Below, in pieces: positions 5,465-11,928 of a stretch of 37,957 nucleotides of DNA (position 1 is the first letter of the stretch; each line of letters opens with the position of its first letter). The translations under genes and the position numbers were made by a program. Under the pieces are notes generated by a model. The model ran no database searches. It worked only from the letters and a program-made list of their open reading frames with translations, and was not told the DNA's origin. The DNA comes from a virus: the IMG/VR virus record IMGVR_UViG_3300029985_000091, positions 1 through 37,957 of that record; one strand, given 5' to 3'.

Positions 5465-5956
5465 CTAAAAAGTCCAACTCGCGCCAAATGCCAAAATCCA
5501 TCCATTATAATTAGAAATTTTCCCAATAGCCACGCCCCCCGTGAGTATTCTTTTGGTGAATTGTTTTTTATATATAAGTCCAGCGAAGTCTTGGTTAATA
5601 AGTGTAGAAGTTTTTAAATCCAAGCCCCCGCCTGATTCAACATAAGCATAAAGGCTCGTTCGCGGAATCTCTACACCGATTTTGCCGTTGATATTGGCGT
5701 TGTAAAAACTACCCATGTAGGCTATAGAAGTACCGATTCCAAACGCGGAATTTGTCGCACCAATAGGTGTATATAAATCTACAAAACCGCCGACTTGTCT
5801 AGTGGAGAAACCATACAGACCCCCGACTTCCACTGTATATTCACGATTCGTAAAGGGCTGCTCTAATTTGAGTTCGAGATTAGAAAAGGCGTTGGTTTGA
5901 GCAAAGCAGGAAAAACCCATCAATAGAATTAAAATAATCAAATTAAAGAGTTTCAT
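5465..5956 (-). CDS. Secreted outer-membrane beta-barrel-like protein, 163 aa
   Basis: The N-terminus MKLFNLIILILLMGFSCFAQ is a clear signal peptide with probable cleavage after FAQ. The rest is made of short Gly-rich alternating strands (YTVEVGGLYGF, GIGTSIAYMGSF, LYAYVESGGG, LTGGVAIGKI). It ends ILAFGASWTF with a C-terminal Phe, the usual insertion signal of Gram-negative outer-membrane barrels; about eight strands would fit the length. A phage-coded outer-membrane protein may alter the receptor surface, block superinfection or aid lysis; none is shown. The promoter TATAAT lies five bases before the ATG, right after a terminator. Confidence 0.65.
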   Translation of the reverse strand: MKLFNLIILILLMGFSCFAQTNAFSNLELKLEQPFTNREYTVEVGGLYGFSTRQVGGFVDLYTPIGATNSAFGIGTSIAYMGSFYNANINGKIGVEIPRTSLYAYVESGGGLDLKTSTLINQDFAGLIYKKQFTKRILTGGVAIGKISNYNGWILAFGASWTF

Positions 5957-5961
5957 TGTTT

Positions 5962-5967
5962 ATTATA
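5962..5967 (-). promoter_or_regulatory. -10 box (TATAAT) of the beta-barrel gene
   Basis: A perfect TATAAT on the minus strand, five bases before the ATG at 5956, just downstream of the terminator hairpin at 5970-6000. No clear TTGACA is seen at the expected distance, which falls in the hairpin. Confidence 0.6.
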
Positions 5968-5969
5968 CG

Positions 5970-6000
5970 AAAAAACTCCAAATAAATTAATACTTGGAGT
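5970..6000 (-). terminator. Rho-independent terminator after the 95-aa gene
   Basis: On the minus strand ACTCCAA (6000-5994) pairs perfectly with TTGGAGT (5981-5975) across an AT-rich loop and is followed by a run of T. It separates the 6024-6311 gene from the beta-barrel gene, whose -10 box follows at once. Confidence 0.8.
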
Positions 6001-6023
6001 CTCTATGAACACTAAAGTTTAAA

Positions 6024-6311
6024 TTATGTTTGAACGACCCACTCTTTTCCAGCCAATTCCGAGCCGGAAAGAATCGTATAAATCTGAGCGAGCAAAGCGC
6101 TCTGTTGGGCCACACTAATAGTCCCAGTAGAAATTGGCAAATTAGCAATCAGTGTAGCCAAACTCGTTAGTGCAGATGTACCTAACGTAACTAATTGGGC
6201 ATTCGAAGCAACCGCCGGAATATATGCGGATAAAACGGGTAGCAGCGCGTTGACTGCTGCACTGAGGTCATTAGCTCCGACCGCGATTGTTGTTTGTGTA
6301 GTTGTTGCCAT
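6024..6311 (-). CDS. Ala/Thr-rich hydrophobic hypothetical protein, 95 aa
   Basis: A low-charge protein rich in A, L, T and S. The stretch SAAVNALLPVLSAYIPAV and the later ALTSLATLIANLP and QQSALLAQIYTIL look like amphipathic or membrane-active helices. It has no typical N-terminal signal sequence and no cysteine, and ends GKEWVVQT. It lies 4 bases after the lipoprotein stop and is followed by a terminator, so it is probably cotranscribed with the lipoprotein. A holin-like, secreted or virion role is conceivable, but nothing identifies a family. Confidence 0.6.
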   Translation of the reverse strand: MATTTQTTIAVGANDLSAAVNALLPVLSAYIPAVASNAQLVTLGTSALTSLATLIANLPISTGTISVAQQSALLAQIYTILSGSELAGKEWVVQT

Positions 6312-6315
6312 AAAT

Positions 6316-6756
6316 TTATTGGGTAATGTTTGTTGAAACGGTTGATGTGCTAGTCGCCTCAGATGTAATCTCTGTTAAAGCGGAAGATAGCGTGTTACTA
6401 GCTGACTGCAAATCTGCAAACGATGCATTCGTTTCTGAAAAGTATTTGACATAAGCGGTTCTGGCAATATTAATATCAGAGAGGATTTTTGGAGTCTTAG
6501 CACGAATCGTATTGGCCAAAGCAAATGTTGCGGGAGAATTCGTTTTGAAATAATTTTCATTCGCAGTCTCAAAAACCAAAAACGCATCGATGGACGAATA
6601 TGAGGAAATTACTACAGAATCTACGTTGTAGAGGAAGGCGTCATTCGAATAAGCGCCGTTAGGAGCCAAATTAGCATTCGTCGCACACCCCGCGATTCCA
6701 AAACCAACAGCCGCCAGCATCAGGGCAAACGAGAGAGAAATGAGGATTTTTTTCAT
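6316..6756 (-). CDS. Secreted lipoprotein, 146 aa
   Basis: From the ATG at 6756 the N-terminus MKKILISLSFALMLAAV leads to a lipobox (GIAGC) with the lipidated Cys at about residue 24, so this should be a lipoprotein exported and acylated by the host. The mature part is Ala/Ser/Thr-rich and helical (TIRAKTPKILSDINIARTAYV), without a known enzymatic motif. An earlier in-frame start would put the promoter inside the gene, so the later ATG is preferred: TTGACA-17-AATAAT ends seven bases before it. Phage lipoproteins often block superinfection or act as outer spanins; no inner-spanin partner is visible. Confidence 0.7.
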   Translation of the reverse strand: MKKILISLSFALMLAAVGFGIAGCATNANLAPNGAYSNDAFLYNVDSVVISSYSSIDAFLVFETANENYFKTNSPATFALANTIRAKTPKILSDINIARTAYVKYFSETNASFADLQSASNTLSSALTEITSEATSTSTVSTNITQ

Positions 6757-6763
6757 ATAACTA

Positions 6764-6792
6764 ATTATTGCATACTTTTCGGAAAATGTCAA
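6764..6792 (-). promoter_or_regulatory. Sigma-70 promoter of the lipoprotein gene
   Basis: TTGACA (6792-6787), a 17-bp spacer and AATAAT (6769-6764), with seven bases to the ATG at 6756: again a leaderless arrangement. Confidence 0.75.
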
Positions 6793-6808
6793 GTATTATT
6801 TTCTAAAA

Positions 6809-7135
6809 TTACACTTTATTTGCGGGAACTGTAATCGGGTCAACCGCGACATGAGCCACTAACTTGCCTAAAGTGCTGTTTTGAGCCTTCGGATTGCGTT
6901 TGAGATAGTAGTTGTTAATACCTTGAGCCAAAAGATTGACGCTCAAAATTAGAGCCGCAAGATTCTTCCAGCCAACATTCGGCGCGATATCAGAGACCAA
7001 CTGGATGGCGTCAGATTCGACGTTATGCGTCACTACAGGCGCGTTTGTTCCTGCGGGGACGGTATTGGTCTGGGCAATCGCAGATACCGCGAAAACTGAC
7101 AAAACGATAGCAGACAAGATTAGGATTTTTTTCAT
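6809..7135 (-). CDS. Exported small membrane protein, 108 aa
   Basis: Begins MKKILILSAIVLSVFAVSAIAQ, a signal peptide with probable cleavage after AIA, followed by a Thr/Asn/Pro-rich linker (QTNTVPAGTNAPVVTH). A second hydrophobic helix (WKNLAALILSVNLLAQGINNYYL, about 55-78) precedes a basic NNYYLKRNP segment, so the mature protein is probably membrane-anchored. It has no cysteine or catalytic motif. With the lipoprotein and beta-barrel it forms an envelope-directed gene group. Its start is supported by TATAAT five bases upstream. A holin or spanin-like role is possible but unproven. Confidence 0.65.
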   Translation of the reverse strand: MKKILILSAIVLSVFAVSAIAQTNTVPAGTNAPVVTHNVESDAIQLVSDIAPNVGWKNLAALILSVNLLAQGINNYYLKRNPKAQNSTLGKLVAHVAVDPITVPANKV

Positions 7136-7140
7136 TGAGT

Positions 7141-7188
7141 ATTATAGTAGAAATAAGAGAAAGTATAAAGGACAATTTTGTGTAATAT
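7141..7188. promoter_or_regulatory. Divergent promoter pair between 7135 (minus) and 7195 (plus)
   Basis: On the minus strand TATAAT (7146-7141) stands five bases before the ATG at 7135. On the plus strand TAATAT (7183-7188), within GTGTAATAT, stands six bases before the ATG at 7195. The 59-base gap thus drives both gene blocks, and both transcripts should be leaderless. Confidence 0.65.
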
Positions 7189-7194
7189 AACAAT

Positions 7195-7917
7195 ATGGGA
7201 TTTTCACGAGAGCCACTTGACCTTTTTGCAGACGGGCAACCCGGTGATTTTACCCGTCAATATTGGAAACAGCGTTTAGCCAACCCCGACGTTGTTGACA
7301 AAATTTCACAAGAAATCAACTCCGCGAGTGTAAGTGGTTCTGTTAAAACGATTCTCAAACCCCGCGATTTACACGAAGAAAGTAAAGATTTTTTTAAAGC
7401 AACACAGGATATGACGCGCGATTTTCTACCGAAAGAGACACTTGCTCAAAGTGGGGCTACAGTTGACAATGACAGGATTCGAGTCGATATTTTCGACCAA
7501 AGTTACCACCGAAACGCAGATTTTGCTTCGGAGAAAATGGCAGTCGACCCCAATAGTGCGTTCCTCATAGAATTTCCGAGTGGACGTAGCAGCCCGATTT
7601 CAATGGCACAAAACCCTACCTCTATTTTATCCGGCGACCACAAAGGCGGTTTTCGTTATGACGGCGGGGTTGTTGACTCTCTACAATTAGAAGAGAAGGC
7701 TGGAGCAAAAATTAATCCTGTCGGGGACAATTACTTATCAAAGGAAAGCTTCGATTCCGGTTTTACGCCGCCCCCCTTCCAACTTTCGGCATGGGACGGT
7801 CAACGCTACGATGATGGCGGGATGCAACCCGGACTTGGCGCGAAGAAACCCCTGAATAATCTCGGCGACTTGCTCCAGAAGCATTTGGAAGAAAAAGCCT
7901 CCAAGTCGCAAAAATAG
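7195..7917 (+). CDS. Hypothetical protein, 240 aa
   Basis: A soluble, acidic protein without signal peptide, membrane segment or cysteines. The N-terminal part (QPGDFTRQYWKQRLANPDVVDKI) is helical, the middle (DNDRIRVDIFDQSYHRN) beta-rich, and the end contains a Gly-rich region (PPPFQLSAWDGQRYDDGGMQ) before a helical, lysine-rich tail. I recognise no family. It is the first gene of a two-gene plus-strand island between minus-strand blocks. A small structural or host-modifying protein is possible, but the sequence does not decide. Confidence 0.65.
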   Translation: MGFSREPLDLFADGQPGDFTRQYWKQRLANPDVVDKISQEINSASVSGSVKTILKPRDLHEESKDFFKATQDMTRDFLPKETLAQSGATVDNDRIRVDIFDQSYHRNADFASEKMAVDPNSAFLIEFPSGRSSPISMAQNPTSILSGDHKGGFRYDGGVVDSLQLEEKAGAKINPVGDNYLSKESFDSGFTPPPFQLSAWDGQRYDDGGMQPGLGAKKPLNNLGDLLQKHLEEKASKSQK

Positions 7918-7934
7918 GTGTAATTATCCATATT

Positions 7935-8438
7935 ATGAATATCACCGTCGACTTTTCACAGAGTATCGCTAAAGCCAAGAAGGATAAATTTCTTCACCGC
8001 CCGTTTAAATCCAAGGGGCCGAAAGCCTTTGCAGTCTACGCGGAGGCTGCGGACGGCAGCGTGGTGAGAGTTGATTTTGATAGCAACGCCACCGACTTAA
8101 ACAATCCCGGCCCAAAATATTTGCCTAACCACTGGGCGTCTAAAGTTTCAAAAGCCAACACTGATGGTCACGACGAAACCCCGCTTCTAAAACTAAACAC
8201 ACTTTCCGATTTTTATCTGAATGATAATGTGGCTCCAGAAAACCGCGACACATCACTTGATGAATGGGACGGCAAAGGCTGGTTTAGCGAAGAGGAAATT
8301 CTTAAAAATTGGCCAGAACTGAAAAATGTCCCGCCCGCTTTCCAACATAATCTTCCCCTGAATAAAACCGCGAACGAGGCTTCTAGCGTCAAGCCGAACT
8401 CCGAGCCTCTAGCGGAGCAGAAGAAAACTACCGACTAA
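7935..8438 (+). CDS. Hypothetical protein, 167 aa
   Basis: Residues about 14-50 (KAKKDKFLHRPFKSKGPKAF, then AVYAEAADGSVVRVDFDSN) resemble the short phage domain that often reads KKF.VYV...GNVVKVNFGDPNM, but the histidine/cysteine-rich end of that family is missing. The middle is acidic (DEWDGKGWFSEEEILKNWPEL), and the end is a disordered, Lys/Ser-rich tail. It follows the 240-aa gene by 17 bases, with a GTGTAATTAT box in the gap that may be its own promoter. It ends in an 11-base overlap with the convergent 59-aa gene. Function unknown. Confidence 0.65.
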   Translation: MNITVDFSQSIAKAKKDKFLHRPFKSKGPKAFAVYAEAADGSVVRVDFDSNATDLNNPGPKYLPNHWASKVSKANTDGHDETPLLKLNTLSDFYLNDNVAPENRDTSLDEWDGKGWFSEEEILKNWPELKNVPPAFQHNLPLNKTANEASSVKPNSEPLAEQKKTTD

Positions 8439-8607
8439 GTGTTTCGGACGAGGACTTACAACCTTCTCCCGCAACGCAGTCAAGATGAGTTTTCATTTGC
8501 CGCTCAATCTCTATTAAATCCCTTCTCCATAAATCTTGGAGAGCTTGAACAACTATTTTATTGATTTTCGCGTCTCGGCGGGATTGTTTTTTCGTCTTAG
8601 CTTGCAT
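8428..8607 (-). CDS. Small basic helical protein, 59 aa
   Basis: Starts MQAKTKKQSRRDAK, then an amphipathic helix (INKIVVQALQDLWRRDLIEIERQMK) and a short tail with two cysteines (DCVAGEGC). It has no known fold, and the basic N-terminus could bind nucleic acid. It begins one base after the stop of the zinc-ribbon gene at 8609-8830, and its end overlaps the convergent plus-strand gene by 11 bases. Its coding nature is inferred from this packing and the uninterrupted reading frame. Confidence 0.55.
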   Translation of the reverse strand: MQAKTKKQSRRDAKINKIVVQALQDLWRRDLIEIERQMKTHLDCVAGEGCKSSSETLSR

Positions 8608-8608
8608 A

Positions 8609-8830
8609 TTAGGAAATAATCTTATTCTGTTCTGACTTTTCCCCGCATTTTTGGCAAAGTAATATTTCCGCTAGGAGAACTTCTGGCTTGCCTGTACCGC
8701 TCAAAACGGCAGAGACTTCCTTTTGAATCGTGGCTCGGATAAAGTATTCATGCCCACATCCCGCGCATTTCTTATTGGGCGATTCTGCGATGATTTTATT
8801 GATTAGGGCTTGTTGGTTTTCTGTTTGCAT
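8609..8830 (-). CDS. Zinc-ribbon protein, 73 aa
   Basis: C22/C25 (KKCAGCGHEYF) and C59/C62 (LLCQKCGEK) form a zinc ribbon around a beta-rich middle (TIQKEVSAVLSGTGKPEVL). This pattern, with KEVSxxLSGTGK between the cysteine pairs, is one I know from small zinc proteins of T4-like and other large phages, whose function has not been settled. It is 3 bases downstream of the 94-aa gene and is followed at once by the 59-aa gene, so the three form one operon. Confidence 0.75.
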   Translation of the reverse strand: MQTENQQALINKIIAESPNKKCAGCGHEYFIRATIQKEVSAVLSGTGKPEVLLAEILLCQKCGEKSEQNKIIS

Positions 8831-8833
8831 AAA

Positions 8834-9118
8834 TTAATTTCCGCCGATACTTAAAGATTTACCATACCACTTTTCCCGCGCGATACTGGCTTTTTCAAAA
8901 GCGTCAAGTGCGGCCATTATGTATTCCGCTAGGATAAAATCTGGGGTATTAGATACATTTTCTCGACAGGCTTTATTGCAAGCATCAGTAATATCAACTT
9001 TTAACTGTATATTCCTGACTATACCCATGTCAATATGTTTTGAATCTTCGGGTTCGGGAGCGTCCCATAAATAGGTAGCTGTAGACCCATCTCCGTAATT
9101 TAGTGGTGCTGGTGACAT
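8834..9118 (-). CDS. Conserved phage hypothetical protein, 94 aa
   Basis: The C-terminal half (NTPDFILAEYIMAALDAF, then REKWYG) matches a pattern I recall from small proteins of many tailed phages, with the ILAEY helix and terminal EKWYG as hallmarks. The N-terminal half (NYGDGSTATYLWDAP) is beta-rich, and the middle carries DACNKACREN with two cysteines. No activity is known. A TATAAT box lies five bases before the ATG, so it is the promoter-proximal gene of the three-gene run 9118-8428, probably leaderless. Confidence 0.7.
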   Translation of the reverse strand: MSPAPLNYGDGSTATYLWDAPEPEDSKHIDMGIVRNIQLKVDITDACNKACRENVSNTPDFILAEYIMAALDAFEKASIAREKWYGKSLSIGGN

Positions 9119-9123
9119 AGAGT

Positions 9124-9129
9124 ATTATA
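9124..9129 (-). promoter_or_regulatory. -10 box (TATAAT) of the 94-aa gene
   Basis: Perfect TATAAT on the minus strand, five bases before the ATG at 9118; it lies in the only gap (27 bases) between this gene and the SLOG gene. No strong -35 box is seen. Confidence 0.55.
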
Positions 9130-9145
9130 TTAAAATTAAGAAAAT

Positions 9146-9496
9146 TCAACTAAATAAATGAGTTATTACTTTCTTTCCCTGTTTCGTTGCTATGTCTATT
9201 GAGTTTGAAGTCCCCTTGGATTTCCCATCCCAAAATGCCAGCACTATATCAGCGTAGTCAATAATAAGTTGATTACGTCTAAAACCCGCGCTTCTACCAT
9301 ATTTTTGCCAGTCGGGGATAAATTCTTTATATTTTAATTTAAAATTAACTGCTATATCTTTGCCTATTAAATCTGCTCCAACAGCCCCGCCGCTGACTAT
9401 TTCTGTTATGTCTTGACCTTGAAATTCTTTAAGAAAAACTTGTTCGGCGGCATAATAGTCATTAAAAGTCCGAGAGCCTATGATTGCTAATTTCAT
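9146..9496 (-). CDS. SLOG-superfamily DUF2493 protein, 116 aa
   Basis: A compact Rossmann-like SLOG domain of the DUF2493 (YAcAr) group: GSRTFND near the start, SGGAVGAD (about 35-42) as the nucleotide-binding glycine loop, then PDWQKYGRSAGFRRN, and AFWDGKSKGTSNSI before a final KKV strand. The family binds nucleotides or nucleotide-derived signals and is common in phages; its substrate is not known. The start overlaps the stop of the upstream zinc-ribbon gene (ATGA), so the two are coupled. Confidence 0.85.
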   Translation of the reverse strand: MKLAIIGSRTFNDYYAAEQVFLKEFQGQDITEIVSGGAVGADLIGKDIAVNFKLKYKEFIPDWQKYGRSAGFRRNQLIIDYADIVLAFWDGKSKGTSNSIDIATKQGKKVITHLFS

Positions 9497-9750
9497 GGTT
9501 TAAAGGGCTTTCTTTCACTCAATTTCTTGCCACACCAAGGACAGTAAACAAATTTATCAAATTTAGTAGGAGTTCCATTCATTGCTGCCATTTTTAAACC
9601 CCAATGTATTGCTTCTATATTGGGATTCCACTGTAGACAACAACGCTCAAATTCTTCATTCATATCTTTATCGGCAACAACAAATCTACAATCCAACAAA
9701 ATACCCTCAATATAAATTCCACAACAAAAACAACCCCCACAGATATCCAT
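9493..9750 (-). CDS. Zinc-ribbon-like protein, 85 aa
   Basis: The N-terminal cysteines (MDICGGCFCCGIYIEG) and a C-terminal CPWCGKKL pair suggest a zinc ribbon with a long insertion between the pairs. I start it at the ATG at 9750; a GTG at 9783 would add eleven residues without obvious homology. Its 5' part overlaps the end of the 187-aa gene in another frame by at least 91 bases, which is long for a phage. The stop overlaps the start of the SLOG gene (ATGA). It could be a restriction-alleviation-type zinc protein, but nothing confirms that. Confidence 0.6.
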   Translation of the reverse strand: MDICGGCFCCGIYIEGILLDCRFVVADKDMNEEFERCCLQWNPNIEAIHWGLKMAAMNGTPTKFDKFVYCPWCGKKLSERKPFKP

Positions 9751-10223
9751 TTCAGAAGGTAAAAGTACGGCAGATATAACCACTTAAAATACCACGAATT
9801 GCGGAGTTTTATGCTCTTGGCGAGTTTGGTTTGGAACTTTACCAGACCCGTATCGTAATCTACTTTGGGTTGAGTCTTGAATTCTTTGAGGGTCGCCGCA
9901 CTTAAAGTTCCGTGGCAAAATGTAAGTTCAAATGTTAAAAAATAAACCTCCCCGCAGTTGTTGGGATTCGGGATTACGCAACTGGCTAAAATTTGACCAC
10001 TCCAATCTTCTTTCCGCAGAGCCATGTTATCGTCGGCGTCTTTTTCAAAATATAATTGGTCGCCGGTGATAGTAAAGGTACTATGAAATGCCGGAAGTCC
10101 AAAAGTATTCCAAGTATGATTAGACCAGTCATATCCCGCGAGATTGTCTTTTATCTGTGAGGGGAATGGAATCTTATCTACGTTTTCTATTCGTAGGAAG
10201 TTATATGTGTCGTTAGAGAACAA
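9660..10223 (-). CDS. Hypothetical protein with C-terminal membrane segment, 187 aa
   Basis: The first ~145 residues look like a soluble beta-rich domain (FTITGDQLYFEKDADDN, GEVYFLTFELTFCHG). The last ~40 are strongly hydrophobic and aromatic (WLYLPYFYLLKWISVGVVFV, then FILRVFCWIVDLLL), forming one or two membrane helices, so it may be a tail-anchored membrane protein. The start is a TTG at 10223 overlapping the HNH stop by 11 bases; no better start is visible. The hydrophobic tail is coded where the zinc-ribbon gene begins in another frame, so one of the two ends could be misjudged. Function unknown. Confidence 0.6.
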   Translation of the reverse strand: MFSNDTYNFLRIENVDKIPFPSQIKDNLAGYDWSNHTWNTFGLPAFHSTFTITGDQLYFEKDADDNMALRKEDWSGQILASCVIPNPNNCGEVYFLTFELTFCHGTLSAATLKEFKTQPKVDYDTGLVKFQTKLAKSIKLRNSWYFKWLYLPYFYLLKWISVGVVFVVEFILRVFCWIVDLLLPIKI

Positions 10224-10896
10224 TTTTTGCCCCTTTCTTTTGATTATCCTCTTCCCATAGCGGTTGTGTATTAGTATGATAAAAACAGATTTTTTGTTGT
10301 TCTGGGTCTGTTAAATCAAACGATGATAAGGGCTTTATGTGGTCGATGTCCCATTCACCATAATTTTCCCAAGCCATCCCCTTTATAAACTTATCTTTAA
10401 TATACTCTCTGTATTCCATAATAGGAATACCTAAAAGAGCTTCTGCATAATTCTTGTTTTTCTCCCCAGTCTGCCCCTTAATAGCTTCTCTAATTTTACA
10501 AGAAATTAACATTCCCATACAAAAACTGGGATTTTTTCTCAGTGCATCACGCCGATTGCGATTTAACCTTTCTCTATTTGCTGGAATTTTTAGATATTCT
10601 CTCGTACATTCTGTACAACACTTACGGCAACGAGCAGATATTTTACCTTTTTTAGAATCCCTCATTGGAAAATCTTTAGGTTTTTTATATTTCTTGCAAT
10701 GTCCGCAAATCTTCCTACCCTTTTCGTCAAACCAAATCTTTTTTAACCCAAGAAGATGCGCCCTCGTACAGATTTGTTGTGGAGTAAAACCTAATTGTGT
10801 AGCACAAAAAAGAGAACCCTTATGAGTATAATGCTCTTCTATAAATGCCGACTGCTCTTGTGAAAAAATTCCTCCTTTATTTTTAATAATATACAT
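10213..10896 (-). CDS. HNH homing endonuclease, 227 aa
   Basis: Domain order: an N-terminal helix-turn-helix-like region (SLFCATQLGFTPQQICTRAH), a zinc ribbon (CGHCKKYK ... CRKCCTEC), a basic repeat-like linker (ANRERLNRNRRDALRKNP), and a C-terminal HNH nuclease with WDIDHIKPLSSFDL and CFYHTNTQPLWEEDNQKKG. The D-H and N residues are the expected metal/catalytic positions. It is a free-standing phage homing endonuclease. The ATG at 10896 (MYIIKNKGG) is preferred to one at 10923. Its ends overlap the sigma-factor gene and the 187-aa gene, so it looks inserted at the sigma-gene junction with little disruption. Confidence 0.9.
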   Translation of the reverse strand: MYIIKNKGGIFSQEQSAFIEEHYTHKGSLFCATQLGFTPQQICTRAHLLGLKKIWFDEKGRKICGHCKKYKKPKDFPMRDSKKGKISARCRKCCTECTREYLKIPANRERLNRNRRDALRKNPSFCMGMLISCKIREAIKGQTGEKNKNYAEALLGIPIMEYREYIKDKFIKGMAWENYGEWDIDHIKPLSSFDLTDPEQQKICFYHTNTQPLWEEDNQKKGAKIVL

Positions 10897-11401
10897 AATC
10901 AGGAATGTTGTTCTCGCGCTCAATAATATTTCGCAAGTGTTTTTTGGCGTAAAAAAGGCGGGTTTTTGCGGAGTTAATTGGAATATGAAGAACGTCGGCG
11001 ATTTCTTTATAGGAGGATGAATTCTCCAAGACGATTTTGATAATAGCGTGATGCTTCTCGCTCAGGGATTTCATCGCGTTATGAATGAGTTTAACGCAGT
11101 CGTCGGTATGTATTTTTTGAAATACTTCTGGTTCATGTCCGCCGAAATCCACGTTTTCCATCCCCGAAAATCGGGCATTATTCCTCAACATTTTTGAGGT
11201 TTCGTGCTTGCAGATGGAGAGGAACCATGTATCAAAATGGCTTTTCCCCGAAAACGCGGGGAGATTTTTAAGGGCGTTCATTGTGGATTGCTGGATAATA
11301 TCGTCAAGGTCATTATCATTGATTTTGAAGTGGGAGACGAGGTAGGCGCGGGCTTTTTGCGAAGCCCCTTCTATTTTTATCGTAAATTCCGTATTTTCCA
11401 C
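10883..11401 (-). CDS. ECF-like RNA polymerase sigma factor, 172 aa
   Basis: Region 2 (about 15-85) includes DLDDIIQQSTMNALKNL and the HFDTWFLSICKHETSKMLR core/-10 binding helix. Region 4 (about 115-165) includes the helix-turn-helix SYKEIADVLHIPINSAKTRL. It lacks regions 1 and 3, as in ECF sigma factors, so it should redirect host RNA polymerase to phage promoters. I start at the GTG at 11401: it follows TTGACA-17-TATACT by six bases, and a start further upstream would put the promoter inside the gene. It overlaps the HNH gene by 14 bases. Confidence 0.85.
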   Translation of the reverse strand: MENTEFTIKIEGASQKARAYLVSHFKINDNDLDDIIQQSTMNALKNLPAFSGKSHFDTWFLSICKHETSKMLRNNARFSGMENVDFGGHEPEVFQKIHTDDCVKLIHNAMKSLSEKHHAIIKIVLENSSSYKEIADVLHIPINSAKTRLFYAKKHLRNIIERENNIPDYVYY

Positions 11402-11407
11402 ATAACC

Positions 11408-11436
11408 AGTATAAGAGATTCTTCTTAAAATGTCAA
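11408..11436 (-). promoter_or_regulatory. Sigma-70 promoter of the ECF sigma gene
   Basis: TTGACA (11436-11431), a 17-bp spacer and TATACT (11413-11408), ending six bases before the GTG at 11401. The strong consensus suggests early transcription by the host sigma factor. Confidence 0.8.
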
Positions 11437-11443
11437 GCAAAAA

Positions 11444-11728
11444 CTAAACCTCAAATCTACACCGAGACTTCCATTGCATATCCCCCGCGTCTATCATCGA
11501 TACAATCCTCGCGATTTCGCTGCAAGTTTCAACGCCAAAAAAGTTTGGCTCCGCGACGAGTGACTCCCGCCAGATTTTATAATCGTTATAAAAAATTTCT
11601 AAGACGCCATCCTTGATTTCTGTGTCGATTTTGTATTTAAAAAGGGAGCAATGAATGGACGCTGTAATAGGGACTTTAAGCGACTGATGAATAAAAAATA
11701 AGGATTTTATATAGGAAACGTTAATCAT
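11444..11728 (-). CDS. Hypothetical protein, 94 aa
   Basis: A mixed alpha/beta protein (MINVSYIKSLFFIHQ, then ASIHCSLFKYKIDTEI and LEIFYNDYKIWRE), ending basic (QWKSRCRFEV). It has no signal peptide or known motif. Its start overlaps the stop of the 67-aa gene by the ATGA junction, placing it last in a coupled run (12539 to 11444) of five small genes. Its stop lies a few bases before the sigma-factor promoter. Function unknown. Confidence 0.6.
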   Translation of the reverse strand: MINVSYIKSLFFIHQSLKVPITASIHCSLFKYKIDTEIKDGVLEIFYNDYKIWRESLVAEPNFFGVETCSEIARIVSMIDAGDMQWKSRCRFEV

Positions 11729-11928
11729 ATTTTCTCCACTAACTCCTTCAAACTCTTTAAATGAAACTCCACCGGCGAGATTCCGGCGGGTAATACATTA
11801 TTATTGTTTCCCTGCCTCTTTAAGTCGCGGAAGGCTTTGTCTTCAATCTGGGCAAGGATGATAATTTGGTTAATCAACTCCAAGGCTGCTTTCTTTTGGG
11901 GGTTTTCGGGGTTACAGGAGCAACTCAT
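11725..11928 (-). CDS. Hypothetical protein, 67 aa
   Basis: Starts MSCSCNPENPQKKAALELIN; the first two cysteines (C-S-C) might bind a metal, but no second pair exists. The rest is helical and charged (IIILAQIEDKAFRDLKRQG ... FHLKSLKELVEKI). It is joined to both neighbours by ATGA overlaps, which is the best evidence that it is translated. Function unknown. Confidence 0.6.
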   Translation of the reverse strand: MSCSCNPENPQKKAALELINQIIILAQIEDKAFRDLKRQGNNNNVLPAGISPVEFHLKSLKELVEKI

